Shown piece after piece: positions 40,091-49,334 of a DNA stretch of 64,000 nt. The stretch comes from Thermoactinospora rubra (GTDB lineage: Bacteria; Actinomycetota; Actinomycetes; Streptosporangiales; Streptosporangiaceae): positions 1 to 64,000 of the forward strand of contig NZ_MSZZ01000059.1 of NCBI RefSeq assembly GCF_002093975.1. Reading direction: 5' to 3'. Each line of letters opens with the position of its first letter. The stretch's first letter is position 1. The notes below the pieces were generated by a model. The model saw only the letters and a list, made by a program, of their open reading frames with translations. It was not told where the DNA came from and did no database searches. The position numbers and the translations under genes were made by a program.

Positions 40091-41434
40091 ATGGCCCACT
40101 CCCCGTACACCCGGCCCGCCCGGATGGCGGTCCTCACCGTGCTGACGGCGGCCGCGACGGCGTTACCCGCCACCGGCTCGATCGCGGCCGCCCAGCCCGG
40201 CTGGCGGCCCCTCGCGGCGGCGGCGGCCCCGGACGCCAACCCGCTGAAGGGGTTCATCCCCTACGCGGGCGCCTACTCGACGTTCCCGCACTCGATGGAG
40301 TGGTTCTACCTGCCGCTGAACGCGGTGATGACCGGCCCGCACCGTTTCGACTGGCGGGCACTGGAGGAGCAGCTGGACGCGATCGCCGCCCGCGGCCACC
40401 AGGCGGCGTTCCGCTTCTACCTGGACTATCCGGGCAAGCCCAGCGGCATTCCGCGGTTCCTGCTCGACCAGGGCCTGCTGACCCGGCCGTACGACGACTT
40501 CGGCAACAACGGGCAGAGCGTGTCGCCCGACTACGACGACCCGAACCTGGCCGCCGCACTCGACCGGTTCATCGCCGCGCTCGGCCGCCGCTACGACGGC
40601 GACCCCCGCGTGGGGTTCGTCCAGCTCGGCCTGCTGGGCTTCTGGGGCGAGTGGCACACCTGGCCGCACAACGGCGACGGCACGGAGGACTGGTTCGCCT
40701 CCAAGGCCCAGCAGCTCAGGGTCCTGAACGCCTATGACGAGGCCTTCGACGAGACCAGGCTGATGGTCCGCTACCCCAGCGCCGACAACAAGGCGCACGA
40801 CCTGGGCTACCACGACGACTCCTTCGCCTACTCCACCCTGCCGGGGCCCGGCTGGCACTTCATGGACCTGATGGAGCAGGCCGGCACCACCGGCAAGTGG
40901 AAGACCAACACGGTCGCCGGCGAGCTGCGGCCAGAGCTGCAGGGCTGCATGTTCGACACGCCGCCGGGCTGCGCCGGCGAGGACTTCGCCACGAGCGTCG
41001 CCCAGACCCACGCCACCTGGCTGCTCAACCACTACGCCTTCAGCCCCGGCTACACCGGCGCCGCCTACGGCAAGGCCCTGGCCGCCGCCAAGTCGCTGGG
41101 CTACCAGCTGCGGGTCACCGCGGTGAAGGCCGAGCGCCGCGGCATCGCCGTACGGATCCAGAACGACGGCGTGGCCCCGTTCCCCTACGACTGGCCGGTC
41201 CAGGTGGCCGCCGTCGGCCGCGACGGCCGGATCGCCAGGACCTGGACGACGTCGTGGCGGCTGACCCAGATCATGCCCGGGGAGCCGGCCGAGCTCGCCG
41301 CCCGCCTGCCCGGCCTGCCGAAGGGTGACCACACGCTGGTCATGCGGGCCGTCAACCCGCTGCGCAACGGCGTGCCGCTGCGCTTCGCCAACGCCGGCCA
41401 GGACACGACCCTCCCGGGCTGGCTCACCCTCTGA
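40091..41434 (+). CDS. Secreted DUF4832-family protein (glycoside-hydrolase-like)
   Basis: A 447-residue protein from ATG 40091 (GGAGG six bases upstream). The signal peptide MAVLTVLTAAATALPATGSI AAAQP is followed by NPLKGFIPYAGAYSTFPHSM EWFYLPLNAVM, AAFRFYLDYPG, GLLGFWGEWHTWPHNG and GYHDDSFAYSTLP, the TIM-barrel motifs of DUF4874/DUF4832 proteins. GEWHTW carries a conserved Glu placed like a clan-A acid/base. A C-terminal beta-domain has IAVRIQNDGVAPFPYDWPVQ. It probably acts on the polysaccharide that feeds the adjacent alpha-galactoside importer. No activity is established. Confidence 0.85.
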   Translation: MAHSPYTRPARMAVLTVLTAAATALPATGSIAAAQPGWRPLAAAAAPDANPLKGFIPYAGAYSTFPHSMEWFYLPLNAVMTGPHRFDWRALEEQLDAIAARGHQAAFRFYLDYPGKPSGIPRFLLDQGLLTRPYDDFGNNGQSVSPDYDDPNLAAALDRFIAALGRRYDGDPRVGFVQLGLLGFWGEWHTWPHNGDGTEDWFASKAQQLRVLNAYDEAFDETRLMVRYPSADNKAHDLGYHDDSFAYSTLPGPGWHFMDLMEQAGTTGKWKTNTVAGELRPELQGCMFDTPPGCAGEDFATSVAQTHATWLLNHYAFSPGYTGAAYGKALAAAKSLGYQLRVTAVKAERRGIAVRIQNDGVAPFPYDWPVQVAAVGRDGRIARTWTTSWRLTQIMPGEPAELAARLPGLPKGDHTLVMRAVNPLRNGVPLRFANAGQDTTLPGWLTL

Positions 41435-41440
41435 CACCGG

Positions 41441-41483
41441 CGGCTCCGCCGTACGGGAAAACCGATCTCGTACGGCGGAGCCG
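41441..41483. terminator. Bidirectional hairpin terminator
   Basis: CGGCTCCGCCGTACG (41441-41455) and CGTACGGCGGAGCCG (41469-41483) are perfect 15-base arms with a 13-base loop. It lies exactly between the convergent ends of the DUF4832 gene (stop 41434) and the MalG-like permease (stop 41484), and ends both transcripts. Confidence 0.85.
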
Positions 41484-42353
41484 TCACTTCATGCCGGAGA
41501 AGTTCATCGACTGCACCAGCCGCTTGCCCAGGAAGACGAGCAGCAGGAGCACGGGCAGGACGGACAGGACCGACCCGGCCATGAGCCCGGTCCAGTCCGG
41601 CGCGCGGTTGGGCGACTGCTGCAGGAAGACCCCCAGGCCGACGGTGAGGACGCGGGTGCTCTCGGCCTTGCCCACCAGCAGCGGCCACAGGTAGTCCTTC
41701 CAGCTCCATACGACGGTGGTCAGCCCGATGGTGATCAGCGGCCCGCGGCTCATGGGCAGCACGATCTTCCAGAACATCCCCCACTTGCCGATGCCCTCGA
41801 GCGTGGCCGCCTCCTCCACGTCCCTCGGGATGGACAGGAAGAACTGCCGCAGGAAGAACACCGCGAACGGCGTCATCAGCAGGCTGGGCAGGACCAGGCC
41901 GGGGATGGTGTTCAGGATCTCCAGCTGCTTGACCAGGACGAAGTTCGGCAGGAGCGTGAAGATCGGCGGCACCATGAGCGCGGCGACGATGACGCCGAAG
42001 GCCAGGTCCCGGCCCGGAAAGCGCAGCCGGGCGAAGGCGTAGCCCGCCATGGCGCAGCAGAAGGTCTGCACGACGGCGATCAGCCCGCTGTAGATCAGCG
42101 AGTTCATCGTGTAGCGCAGGAAGTTGATCTGCGCGCCCGACCCGCCCGCGGCCCTGGCCTCCTCGGCGCCGACCAGGCCCAGCACCCGGGCGAAGTTGAT
42201 CAGCGTGGGGTTGTCGGGCCACAGGCCGGTCGAGTCGCGGAACAGGTCGGCCGCGGGGGTGAGGGCCGTGCGGATCATCCAGTAGAAGGGGAAGACGGTG
42301 AGCACGACCGCGGCGGCGAGGGCGAACCAGGAGACGCCCCTGGAGATCTTCAT
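41484..42353 (-). CDS. Sugar ABC transporter permease, MalG type
   Basis: A 289-residue protein with six predicted membrane helices: WFALAAAVVLTVFPFYWMIR starts helix 1, then LRYTMNSLIYSGLIAVVQTF CCAMAGYAFARL. The cytoplasmic EAA loop is EEAATLEGIGKWGMFWKIVL P. It begins eight bases after the MalF-type gene stops, forming a two-gene operon. It partners the binding protein at 38599-39948. No ATPase gene is nearby, so a shared MsmK-like ATPase elsewhere is implied. Confidence 0.95.
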   Translation of the reverse strand: MKISRGVSWFALAAAVVLTVFPFYWMIRTALTPAADLFRDSTGLWPDNPTLINFARVLGLVGAEEARAAGGSGAQINFLRYTMNSLIYSGLIAVVQTFCCAMAGYAFARLRFPGRDLAFGVIVAALMVPPIFTLLPNFVLVKQLEILNTIPGLVLPSLLMTPFAVFFLRQFFLSIPRDVEEAATLEGIGKWGMFWKIVLPMSRGPLITIGLTTVVWSWKDYLWPLLVGKAESTRVLTVGLGVFLQQSPNRAPDWTGLMAGSVLSVLPVLLLLVFLGKRLVQSMNFSGMK

Positions 42354-42361
42354 GAGGCTCC

Positions 42362-43291
42362 TTAGCCCAGGTCCGAACGCGACGCGCGCAGCATCCTCAT
42401 CTGCACGGTCGTCAGCACGCCGAGGATGACCACCAGGACCATCGCCACGGCGGCGGCGTATCCCATGTGGAAGTAGGTGAAGGCCTGCTGGTAGATGTAG
42501 TAGTAGATGACGCGGGCCTCGGGGATGGGCGGCTTGCCGCCGTAGACGACCGCGACCGTGTCGAAGATCTGGAACGACCCGATCAGCGACACCACCAGCA
42601 CCAGCGCGAGGATCGGCCGCAGGAGCGGCAGGGTGATCGAGCGGAACATCCGCACCTCCCCCGCGCCGTCGATGGCCGCGCCCTCGTACAGATGCTGCGG
42701 TATCTGCAACATGCCGGCGTAGAGCAGCAGCGCGGTGTAGCCGGTGTAGGCCCAGCTGTTGACCAGGGCCACCAGGGGCATCGCCCAGGCCGGCGAGGTG
42801 AACGACAGGGTCGCGTCGATGCCGGCGAGGCCGAGGAGGTGGTTGACGAAGCCCAGGTCGGGGTCCAGCAGCCAGGCCCACAGCAGGCCGATCGTCACGT
42901 TCGGCACCAGCCAGGGCACCAGCAGCGTCGCGCGCAGCACGACCGAGCGGGTCAGCCGGTGCATCAGCGCCGCCAGGCCGAGCGCGACCACCGTCTGGGA
43001 GACGATGTTCACGACCACGTAGGAGGCGGTCACCTTCAGCGAGTTCCAGAACTGCTCGTCGCCGACCAGTTCCCGGTAGTTCTCGCCGCCCACGAACGAC
43101 GGATCGTTGAGCAGGCTGTAGTCGGTGAACGAGTACCACACGCCCCGGACCGTCGGGTAGGCGTAGAAGACGATGAAACCGACGATCACCGGGAGCAGGA
43201 ACAACCAGCCGACCAGCCGGTCGTCCCGCCGCCTCCGCTCGCGGCCTCGGAGCCCCGCGGGCTGGTCGAGCCGGGTCTCAACCGCGTGCAT
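42362..43291 (-). CDS. Sugar ABC transporter permease, MalF type
   Basis: About 309 residues from ATG 43291, chosen because AGGGAGC lies just upstream (an ORF start at 43345 would run into the promoter). VGWLFLLPVIVGFIVFYAYP is helix 1, and the EAA loop reads YEGAAIDGAGEVRMFRSITL P. It is co-transcribed with the MalG-type gene. Promoter element B lies about 35 bases upstream. It imports the oligosaccharide bound by the lipoprotein. Confidence 0.95.
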   Translation of the reverse strand: MHAVETRLDQPAGLRGRERRRRDDRLVGWLFLLPVIVGFIVFYAYPTVRGVWYSFTDYSLLNDPSFVGGENYRELVGDEQFWNSLKVTASYVVVNIVSQTVVALGLAALMHRLTRSVVLRATLLVPWLVPNVTIGLLWAWLLDPDLGFVNHLLGLAGIDATLSFTSPAWAMPLVALVNSWAYTGYTALLLYAGMLQIPQHLYEGAAIDGAGEVRMFRSITLPLLRPILALVLVVSLIGSFQIFDTVAVVYGGKPPIPEARVIYYYIYQQAFTYFHMGYAAAVAMVLVVILGVLTTVQMRMLRASRSDLG

Positions 43292-43324
43292 GCGAGCTCC
43301 CTGTCGATGGGCGGGCCATGGGTC

Positions 43325-43356
43325 AATAATGATGCAAGCTATCAATAATTTGTCAA
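43325..43356 (-). promoter_or_regulatory. Conserved promoter element B (permeases)
   Basis: On the minus strand TTGACA (43356-43351) and CATTAT (43331-43326), 19-base spacer. This is the same spacing and the same conserved blocks (AATAATGATG, AATTTGTCAA) as element A at 40014-40045. It drives the permease operon. The divergent DUF4832-FN3 gene starts about 95 bases beyond. Confidence 0.7.
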
Positions 43357-43449
43357 TGGCTAATCATATCTAGCGATTTCGGTTAGGGTTCGCGGAAGCG
43401 AAGACGTGATCTGCCGGAAACCTTCGCGTTCACACCCCCCGAGGTCACC

Positions 43450-45837
43450 ATGAAGATCAGACGCTGGCTCGCCTCCCTCACCGCCGCGACGGCCCTGCTG
43501 TCAGGCGGGGCGGTCCCCGCGGCCGCCGCCCCCGCCGGCCCGCCGCCCCGGCCGCCCGCCGGGCCACCGCCCGACACGACGCTCACCACCCACACCTACG
43601 CCTACGCCCCCGCCCCGGTGGGGCAGCCGCTCAAGGGGTTCGCCCCCTACCTGTTCCCGGGCGACAACTACGACGCCAAGTACCCGGGCGGCCTCATGTG
43701 GACCTACTTCGCGCTCAACGAGGTCATGAAAGACCCCGCCGACTGCAACGCCTTCGACTGGACGCTCTTCGAAAGGGCCCTCGACGAGGCCGCCGTGTGG
43801 GGACGCCAGGTGGCCTTCCGCTTCTACGTCGAGTACCCGGGCGGCTCGGGCTCCCACCCCGGCAACGGCATCCCGCCCTGCCTCAACGGCAAGGCGGCCC
43901 TGCGCACCAACGGCTTCTGGGGCACGGTCAGCCCCGACTACGACGACCCCGACGTCATCGCCGCGTTCGTCAACTTCATCAACGCCTTCGCCGCCCGCTA
44001 CGACAAGGCGGGACCGGCAGGCACGGCCGACCCCCGGATCGGCTTCATGTCCCTGGGCCTGGTCGGGCTGTGGGGCGAGTGGCACACCTGGCCCTATGAC
44101 CGCGACCTCGCCGACGGCTACCCCGACCTGATGCCGGCCGACGCCACCATCCGCACCCTCATCAACGCCTACGACGCCGCCTTCGACAACATCCAGCTCG
44201 AGGTCCGCTACCCCGGCCTGGCCGGTACCCAGACCGCGAACATCGGCTTCCACGACGACTCCTGGCCCTACAAGGAGTGGCGCGGCGGCCAGCTCAAGAG
44301 CATGACGCTGCCCAGGTCCATGAACGGCTGGGACGACGCGTTCACCCAGATCATGCTGGACAACGGCACCGAGAACCGCTGGACCACCCACTCGATCGGC
44401 GGGGAGGCCAGACCGGAGATCCAGGGCACGCTGTACGCCAACTACCCGGGCGGCGGCGGCCAGGTCGACGACGTGCTCGCCGCCACGGAACTCACCCACA
44501 TCAGCTGGATGATCAACCAGACCGGAGCGGGCGGCTACAGCGTCACCGACCCGAAGGTCGCCGCGGGCGTCCGCAAGATGGGCTACAACCTGCACATCCC
44601 GCAGGCCAACTTCAACTCCGGCGCCGGAGGCACGTTCAAGGTCGGCGTCACCGTCCAGAACGACGGGGTGGCCCCCTTCTACTACCCGTGGAGGTTCGTC
44701 CTGGGCCTGCGTAATTCCAGCGGGACCGTGGTCAAGACCTGGGACACCGACTGGGACATCCGCACCGTCCAGCCGCTCAAGATCCGCGCCTTCCCCGACT
44801 GGAACGTCGGCCCGGACCCGACCTACCTCGACTACGGCCGGCCGGTGAACTTCTCGGCGACCCTCAACGCCGCGGGCGTGCCCGCCGGGACCTACCAGCT
44901 GGTCCTGCGGGTGCGCAACCCGCTGGAGGCCATCACCCAGCAAGTGCTGCGCAACCGCCCGGCGTCCGTACGGCTCAGCGACTGGGTCATCGACCGGTGG
45001 CGCCCGGCCTATCCGCTGTCGTTCGCCAACGCCAACCAGGGCGCCGACGGCTGGGTCAACCTCGGCCCGGTCAGCACCACGGGCACCTGCGGCGGCGACT
45101 GCACGGCGCCCACCGCGCCCACGCTCACCTCGACGGGCAAGACCGCCACCTCGGTGTCGCTGTCGTGGAGCGGCGCCACCGACAACGTCGGGGTCACCGG
45201 CTACGAGGTCTACCGGGGCGCCACGAGGGTCGCCACCCCCACCGGCACCTCCTACACCGACGAGGGCCTGACCCCGTCCACCGCCTACAGCTACACGGTC
45301 AAGGCCAGGGACGCCGCGGGCAACCTGTCGCCGTCGAGCAACACGGTCACCGTCTCCACCGATGCCTCCTCGGGAGGCAGCGGCCTGGTGCTGGACAACT
45401 TCGACGGCAACCCGGCCTACCCCTCCGGCGCGCAGAACGACCTGGGCAAGTGGACCGGCGGCAACTGCTTCCTGGACGGCGGCGGCTCCGGAGTGGTCAC
45501 CGGTGGGGCGTTGAGCCTGCGCTATGACAACTGCGGCTGGTTCGGCAGCGACGTCGGCGTGGATCTGTCCGCCAAGACCCACCTGGTCATCCGCGTCAAG
45601 GGCGCGTCGGGTGGTGAGCAGGCCCACTTCAACCTGGGCCTGGGCGGCACCACCAAGGTCTTCGGCGACTACATCCTGGACGGCGGCGCGCGGCCGGCCA
45701 TCACCACCGCCTACCGGGACATCAGGATCCCGATGGCCGCCAACGGCATCAGCCGCAACTCCCCCGGCCAGCTCGCCATGGGCTTCTGGTACGGCGGAGC
45801 CTCCACCATCACCATCGACGAGATCCGCTTCGAGTAG
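43450..45837 (+). CDS. Secreted DUF4832 protein with FN3 and C-terminal carbohydrate-binding-like domain
   Basis: A 795-residue protein. The signal peptide MKIRRWLASLTAATALLSGG ends in AAAAP and is followed by a Pro-rich linker. The DUF4874/DUF4832 barrel covers about 60-530 (PLKGFAPYLFPGDNYDAKYP, RFYVEYPGGSGSHPGNGIPP, GLVGLWGEWHTWPYDRD, IGFHDDSWPYKEW). An FN3 module at about 555-640 (APTLTSTGKTATSVSLSWSG) precedes a beta-sandwich at 650-795 (LVLDNFDGNPAYPSGAQNDL, CGWFGSDVGVDLSAKTHLVI). FN3 plus a sandwich module suggests binding of an insoluble polymer. It is a paralogue of 40091-41434, with an added substrate-attachment part. Confidence 0.85.
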   Translation: MKIRRWLASLTAATALLSGGAVPAAAAPAGPPPRPPAGPPPDTTLTTHTYAYAPAPVGQPLKGFAPYLFPGDNYDAKYPGGLMWTYFALNEVMKDPADCNAFDWTLFERALDEAAVWGRQVAFRFYVEYPGGSGSHPGNGIPPCLNGKAALRTNGFWGTVSPDYDDPDVIAAFVNFINAFAARYDKAGPAGTADPRIGFMSLGLVGLWGEWHTWPYDRDLADGYPDLMPADATIRTLINAYDAAFDNIQLEVRYPGLAGTQTANIGFHDDSWPYKEWRGGQLKSMTLPRSMNGWDDAFTQIMLDNGTENRWTTHSIGGEARPEIQGTLYANYPGGGGQVDDVLAATELTHISWMINQTGAGGYSVTDPKVAAGVRKMGYNLHIPQANFNSGAGGTFKVGVTVQNDGVAPFYYPWRFVLGLRNSSGTVVKTWDTDWDIRTVQPLKIRAFPDWNVGPDPTYLDYGRPVNFSATLNAAGVPAGTYQLVLRVRNPLEAITQQVLRNRPASVRLSDWVIDRWRPAYPLSFANANQGADGWVNLGPVSTTGTCGGDCTAPTAPTLTSTGKTATSVSLSWSGATDNVGVTGYEVYRGATRVATPTGTSYTDEGLTPSTAYSYTVKARDAAGNLSPSSNTVTVSTDASSGGSGLVLDNFDGNPAYPSGAQNDLGKWTGGNCFLDGGGSGVVTGGALSLRYDNCGWFGSDVGVDLSAKTHLVIRVKGASGGEQAHFNLGLGGTTKVFGDYILDGGARPAITTAYRDIRIPMAANGISRNSPGQLAMGFWYGGASTITIDEIRFE

Positions 45838-45851
45838 GGAACGTCCACGAG

Positions 45852-45989
45852 ATGCCGAACACGTCAAGAGCCATGCCGGCCGAAGTCCGCCGCGAGCGTG
45901 TCCTGGCGGCAGAGAACAGGTTCGCCCGGGCCGGCGACCTCGGCACGATGTTCGGCATCTCAAGGCCGATGATCCTGAGCATGGCGTGA
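45852..45989 (+). pseudogene. DeoR-family regulator N-terminal fragment
   Basis: A 45-codon ORF MPNTSRAMPAEVRRERVLAA ENRFARAGDLGTMFGISRPM with a stop soon after. Residues PAEVRRERVLAAxNRxxRxxxxDLxxxFGxSxxTI are the DeoR HTH pattern. The effector domain is gone. It sits 15 bases after the DUF4832-FN3 gene and may be what is left of a second local sugar regulator. Confidence 0.5.
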
Positions 45990-46035
45990 GGACGGGGTGC
46001 CCAACTCCGGTCCGGTGTCCCGCGTCTAACCCGGC

Positions 46036-49000
46036 ATGGAGGCGCGTATCGGCGACTACGAGCTGGCCGGACGGCTGGGCTCGGGCGGGCAGGGCGTCGT
46101 GTACGACGCCTACGACCCCGAGGGCCGCCGTGTGGCGGTCAAGGTGCTCCATCCGGGCGGAAGCCGCGAGCGCTTCGCCAAGGAGGCGGCCGCGGTGGCG
46201 CGAGTGGCTTCGTTCTGCACGGCGAAGGTCCTGGCCGTCGAGCTGGCCGGCGGGCAGCCGTACATCGTCAGCGAATACGTCGCCGGTCCGAGCCTGCGCC
46301 GCGCCGTCCGTGACGGGCGCCGGTTCGGGGGTGATGACCTGCACCGGCTCGGCACCGCCGTCGCCACCGCGCTGACGGCCATCCATGACGCCGGCGTCGT
46401 CCACCGCGATCTCAAGCCCGACAACGTGCTGCTCGGCCCCGACGGCCCCCGGGTGATCGACTTCGGCATCGCCACAGTCGCCGGCATGTCGCTCACCGGC
46501 ACCGGCCACATCGTCGGAACTCCCGGATACATGGCGCCCGAGGTGTTCACCGGGCAACGGGCCGACCCCGCGGCGGACATCTTCGCCTGGGGCGCGGTCA
46601 TGATTTTCGCCGCCACCGGCGAGGACCCCTTCACCGGCGAGAACGCCAACGCCGTCGCCCACCGGGTGCTGACCGCCCGCCCCGACACGAGCCGGCTGCC
46701 TGCCCCGATCCGGCCTCTGGTCGAGGCGGCCCTGGCCAAGGACCCCGAGGCCCGGCCCACGGCGCGCGACCTGCTGCTGGCACTGGTGACCGGGGGCTCG
46801 GCCGACACCGCCGAGCTGATGACCGCCGGTGCACGCGCGGCCCGGGGCGTCCAGGTGGCCGGCCACGCCGACCCGTCACTGGGCACCCTGGCCGAGGACG
46901 CCTACACCAGCCTGCCTCCGGCCGAGCGCGTGCACGTCGCCGAGGTCTTCCTGCGTCTGGTGGCCCTGGGCGACCAGGGCGCGGCCGTCGGCGAACTCGG
47001 CCCGGGAGCCGAGCCGATCCTGCGGGCCTTCCGCTACCTGCTGACCGAGAATGACGGGCGGATCGTGCTGGCCCGGGCGGCGCTCGTACGGGCCTGGCCG
47101 CGGCTTCGCGAGTGGGTGGCGGCCGAGCGCGAGGGGCTGACGGTGCTGGCGGAGATCAGCGCGGCCGCACGCGCCTGGGACGACCATGGCCGGCGGGACG
47201 GCGACCTGCTTCGCGGCAGCCGCTTGGACAAAGCGCTCAGCTGGGCGGCCACAGGCCGGATCCACGCCACGCTGACCCCGCGTGAGCGCGACTTCCTCCA
47301 GGCCGCCGCCGGCCTGACACGACGGCAGACGCGCCGCCGGCACATGACGATCGCGTTCCTGGCCAGTCTCCTCGCCGTCGCGACGGCCGCCGCGGGCGCC
47401 GCGGCCTGGCAGGCGGGCCTGGCCCGGGAGCAGCGCGACCTGGCCGGCGGCAGGCAGGTCGCCGCCGAGGCTGAACGGCTGCGCACCACCGATCCCGTCC
47501 AGGCGATGCTGCTGAACGTCGCCGCCTGGCGGCTCGCGCCCGGGCCCGGGACCAAAGCCGGGCTCGTGAACGCGTTGCAGGCGCCGGAGCGGTCGGTGTT
47601 CCGCCTCCCGGCGGCCGCGGGAGTGGGCGCCGTCGCGGCCGGCGGGAACGGGCGGATCATGGCCGGCGTCGACGAGCAGGGAGCGCGACTGTACGACGTG
47701 CCGTCCGGCCGTACGTCCGCCGCGTGGACGTGGCCGGCAGGACAGCGCCAGACCCCGAAGGCGGCGGCGCTCAGCCCCAGCGGCCGAATCCTCGTCGTGG
47801 CGTCGCAGGCTGACCGGATCACGGCATGGGAGGCCGGGACGGGCCGGAAGCTGGGCGAGCGGCCCCTCGGCGCGGGCGGTGAGGAGCCGCTCGTGCGGTT
47901 CGGCGACCACGAGTCGCTGGTGGCGATCGGCCGCGGCACCAGCGTCCACTTCCTGTGGGACACCCTCGCCGGCCGGACCGTCACCCTCACCACGTCCGAT
48001 TCCAGCTTCCACGCTCCGAACGGCCCGCTCATCTCCGCCGACGGCGCCCACGTCGCCGCCACTCACCTCAACGAGCTGAAACTGCTGCGCCTGCCCGGCC
48101 TGACCGTCGAGGACCGGGCGCCGAAGACGTGCTCGGCCGCCGCTTTCACCCCCGACGGCGGGCGCCTGCTGTGCGCCAACGGCGACATCACCTCCTACGA
48201 CCTGGCATCCGACCGCCGGACCGAAGGGCCGTTCTGGCAAGCCTCGGCATCCGAGCAGATGAATACGGCGACCGGCGGGCTCCGGTCGGCCGGCACGGTC
48301 GTGGCCGGATACACCGGTGACACGATCACCGTGTGGACTGCTCGCCGCCGCCTGCTGGAACACAGGATCGACGGTCAGGCGCAGGCCGTGTGGCTGGAGC
48401 CGGACGGCACCGCCCTGCGCTACCTGCGTGACGACACCATCGTCACGCTCGACCTGCGCCCCAGGATTCCGCTGTCGCGGCCGGCTGGTCCGCTGGAGCG
48501 GGCGGCCGGCCGCCGACTCCAGGTGGGCGTCACCCCTTCCGGCGAGGCCGTCGAAGGGCGCGACACCTCATCAGGCCGGCTCCGGTGGATCTACCCGCGT
48601 CCGGACGGCTGGGCATTCGAGGGACAGGCGTTCACCCCCGACGGCAGGGTCTACGTGGCCGGCCTGGTGTCGGACGACCCCGCGCGGCCCGCCCAGCGCC
48701 TGGTCCAGCTCGACACGGCCACCGGCAAGGTGGTCAGCGACCGGCGGCTGGCCGGCGGCTTGGGCAGGTTCGCCGTCGCCTCGGACGGCACCACCCTGGT
48801 GTCGCAGACCGGAACGTTCCTCGACCTGCGCACCGGCAAGCCGATCCGGCCCGGTGTCACCGTGGCCGGCCACGCGGTGGTCGCCGCCAGTCCGGCCACG
48901 CCCGTCATCGCGGTCAGTGGCAGCTGGGGCGGGATCACCCTGTGGGACCTCCGGCGGCGCGTTCCCCTGGCCCCTTCACTGCGGCAGGGCACCGACGTCA

Positions 49001-49317
49001 GCACCGACCTGATCGTCTTCAGCCCCGATGGCGCCCTGGTCGCCGCGCACGGCCAACGGTTCGACGGCGGCGTCGTCCACGTGTGGGACACCGCCACGAA
49101 GACACCGCTCGCCGTGGTGCCCGTGGACGACATCGTGGAGGATATGGCGTTCACCCCGGACGGCACCCTGCTGGCCGCCGGTCGGCGCACGACTTTCGAA
49201 GTGCCGACGAACGGGGACCGCCTGGCACAGGCGGTGTGCCGGCGGGCCGCCCGTGCCCTCACCGTCGCCGAGTGGGAACGCCACCTGCCGGGTGTGCCCT
49301 ACCGGCACGTGTGCTGA
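46036..49317 (+). CDS. Ser/Thr protein kinase with membrane anchor and beta-propeller
   Basis: A 1093-residue protein. The kinase domain (5-260) has GSGGQGVVYDAYD, VAVKVL (Lys36), HRDLKPDNVLL (Asp125), DFGIA (142-144) and GTPGYMAPEVF. A helical linker (270-430) is followed by one membrane helix (MTIAFLASLLAVATAAAGAA, about 435-455) and a coiled segment. The C-terminal 600 residues are WD40-like repeats (VATAGDGRIMAG-type, for example AALSPSGRILVVAS, AFTPDGTLLAAGRRT). This is a Hanks kinase of the eukaryotic-like PKN family. The propeller lies outside or binds partners. The substrate is unknown, and the gene is not in an obvious operon. Confidence 0.9.
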   Translation: MEARIGDYELAGRLGSGGQGVVYDAYDPEGRRVAVKVLHPGGSRERFAKEAAAVARVASFCTAKVLAVELAGGQPYIVSEYVAGPSLRRAVRDGRRFGGDDLHRLGTAVATALTAIHDAGVVHRDLKPDNVLLGPDGPRVIDFGIATVAGMSLTGTGHIVGTPGYMAPEVFTGQRADPAADIFAWGAVMIFAATGEDPFTGENANAVAHRVLTARPDTSRLPAPIRPLVEAALAKDPEARPTARDLLLALVTGGSADTAELMTAGARAARGVQVAGHADPSLGTLAEDAYTSLPPAERVHVAEVFLRLVALGDQGAAVGELGPGAEPILRAFRYLLTENDGRIVLARAALVRAWPRLREWVAAEREGLTVLAEISAAARAWDDHGRRDGDLLRGSRLDKALSWAATGRIHATLTPRERDFLQAAAGLTRRQTRRRHMTIAFLASLLAVATAAAGAAAWQAGLAREQRDLAGGRQVAAEAERLRTTDPVQAMLLNVAAWRLAPGPGTKAGLVNALQAPERSVFRLPAAAGVGAVAAGGNGRIMAGVDEQGARLYDVPSGRTSAAWTWPAGQRQTPKAAALSPSGRILVVASQADRITAWEAGTGRKLGERPLGAGGEEPLVRFGDHESLVAIGRGTSVHFLWDTLAGRTVTLTTSDSSFHAPNGPLISADGAHVAATHLNELKLLRLPGLTVEDRAPKTCSAAAFTPDGGRLLCANGDITSYDLASDRRTEGPFWQASASEQMNTATGGLRSAGTVVAGYTGDTITVWTARRRLLEHRIDGQAQAVWLEPDGTALRYLRDDTIVTLDLRPRIPLSRPAGPLERAAGRRLQVGVTPSGEAVEGRDTSSGRLRWIYPRPDGWAFEGQAFTPDGRVYVAGLVSDDPARPAQRLVQLDTATGKVVSDRRLAGGLGRFAVASDGTTLVSQTGTFLDLRTGKPIRPGVTVAGHAVVAASPATPVIAVSGSWGGITLWDLRRRVPLAPSLRQGTDVSTDLIVFSPDGALVAAHGQRFDGGVVHVWDTATKTPLAVVPVDDIVEDMAFTPDGTLLAAGRRTTFEVPTNGDRLAQAVCRRAARALTVAEWERHLPGVPYRHVC

Positions 49318-49334
49318 ACCCATGTGTCATCTAC

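Noticed and set aside
43501..46866. A 1121-residue minus-strand ORF
   Set aside because: It is antisense to the DUF4832-FN3 and kinase genes, whose motifs are intact. Its Gly/Val/Arg-rich composition is a GC-skew artefact.
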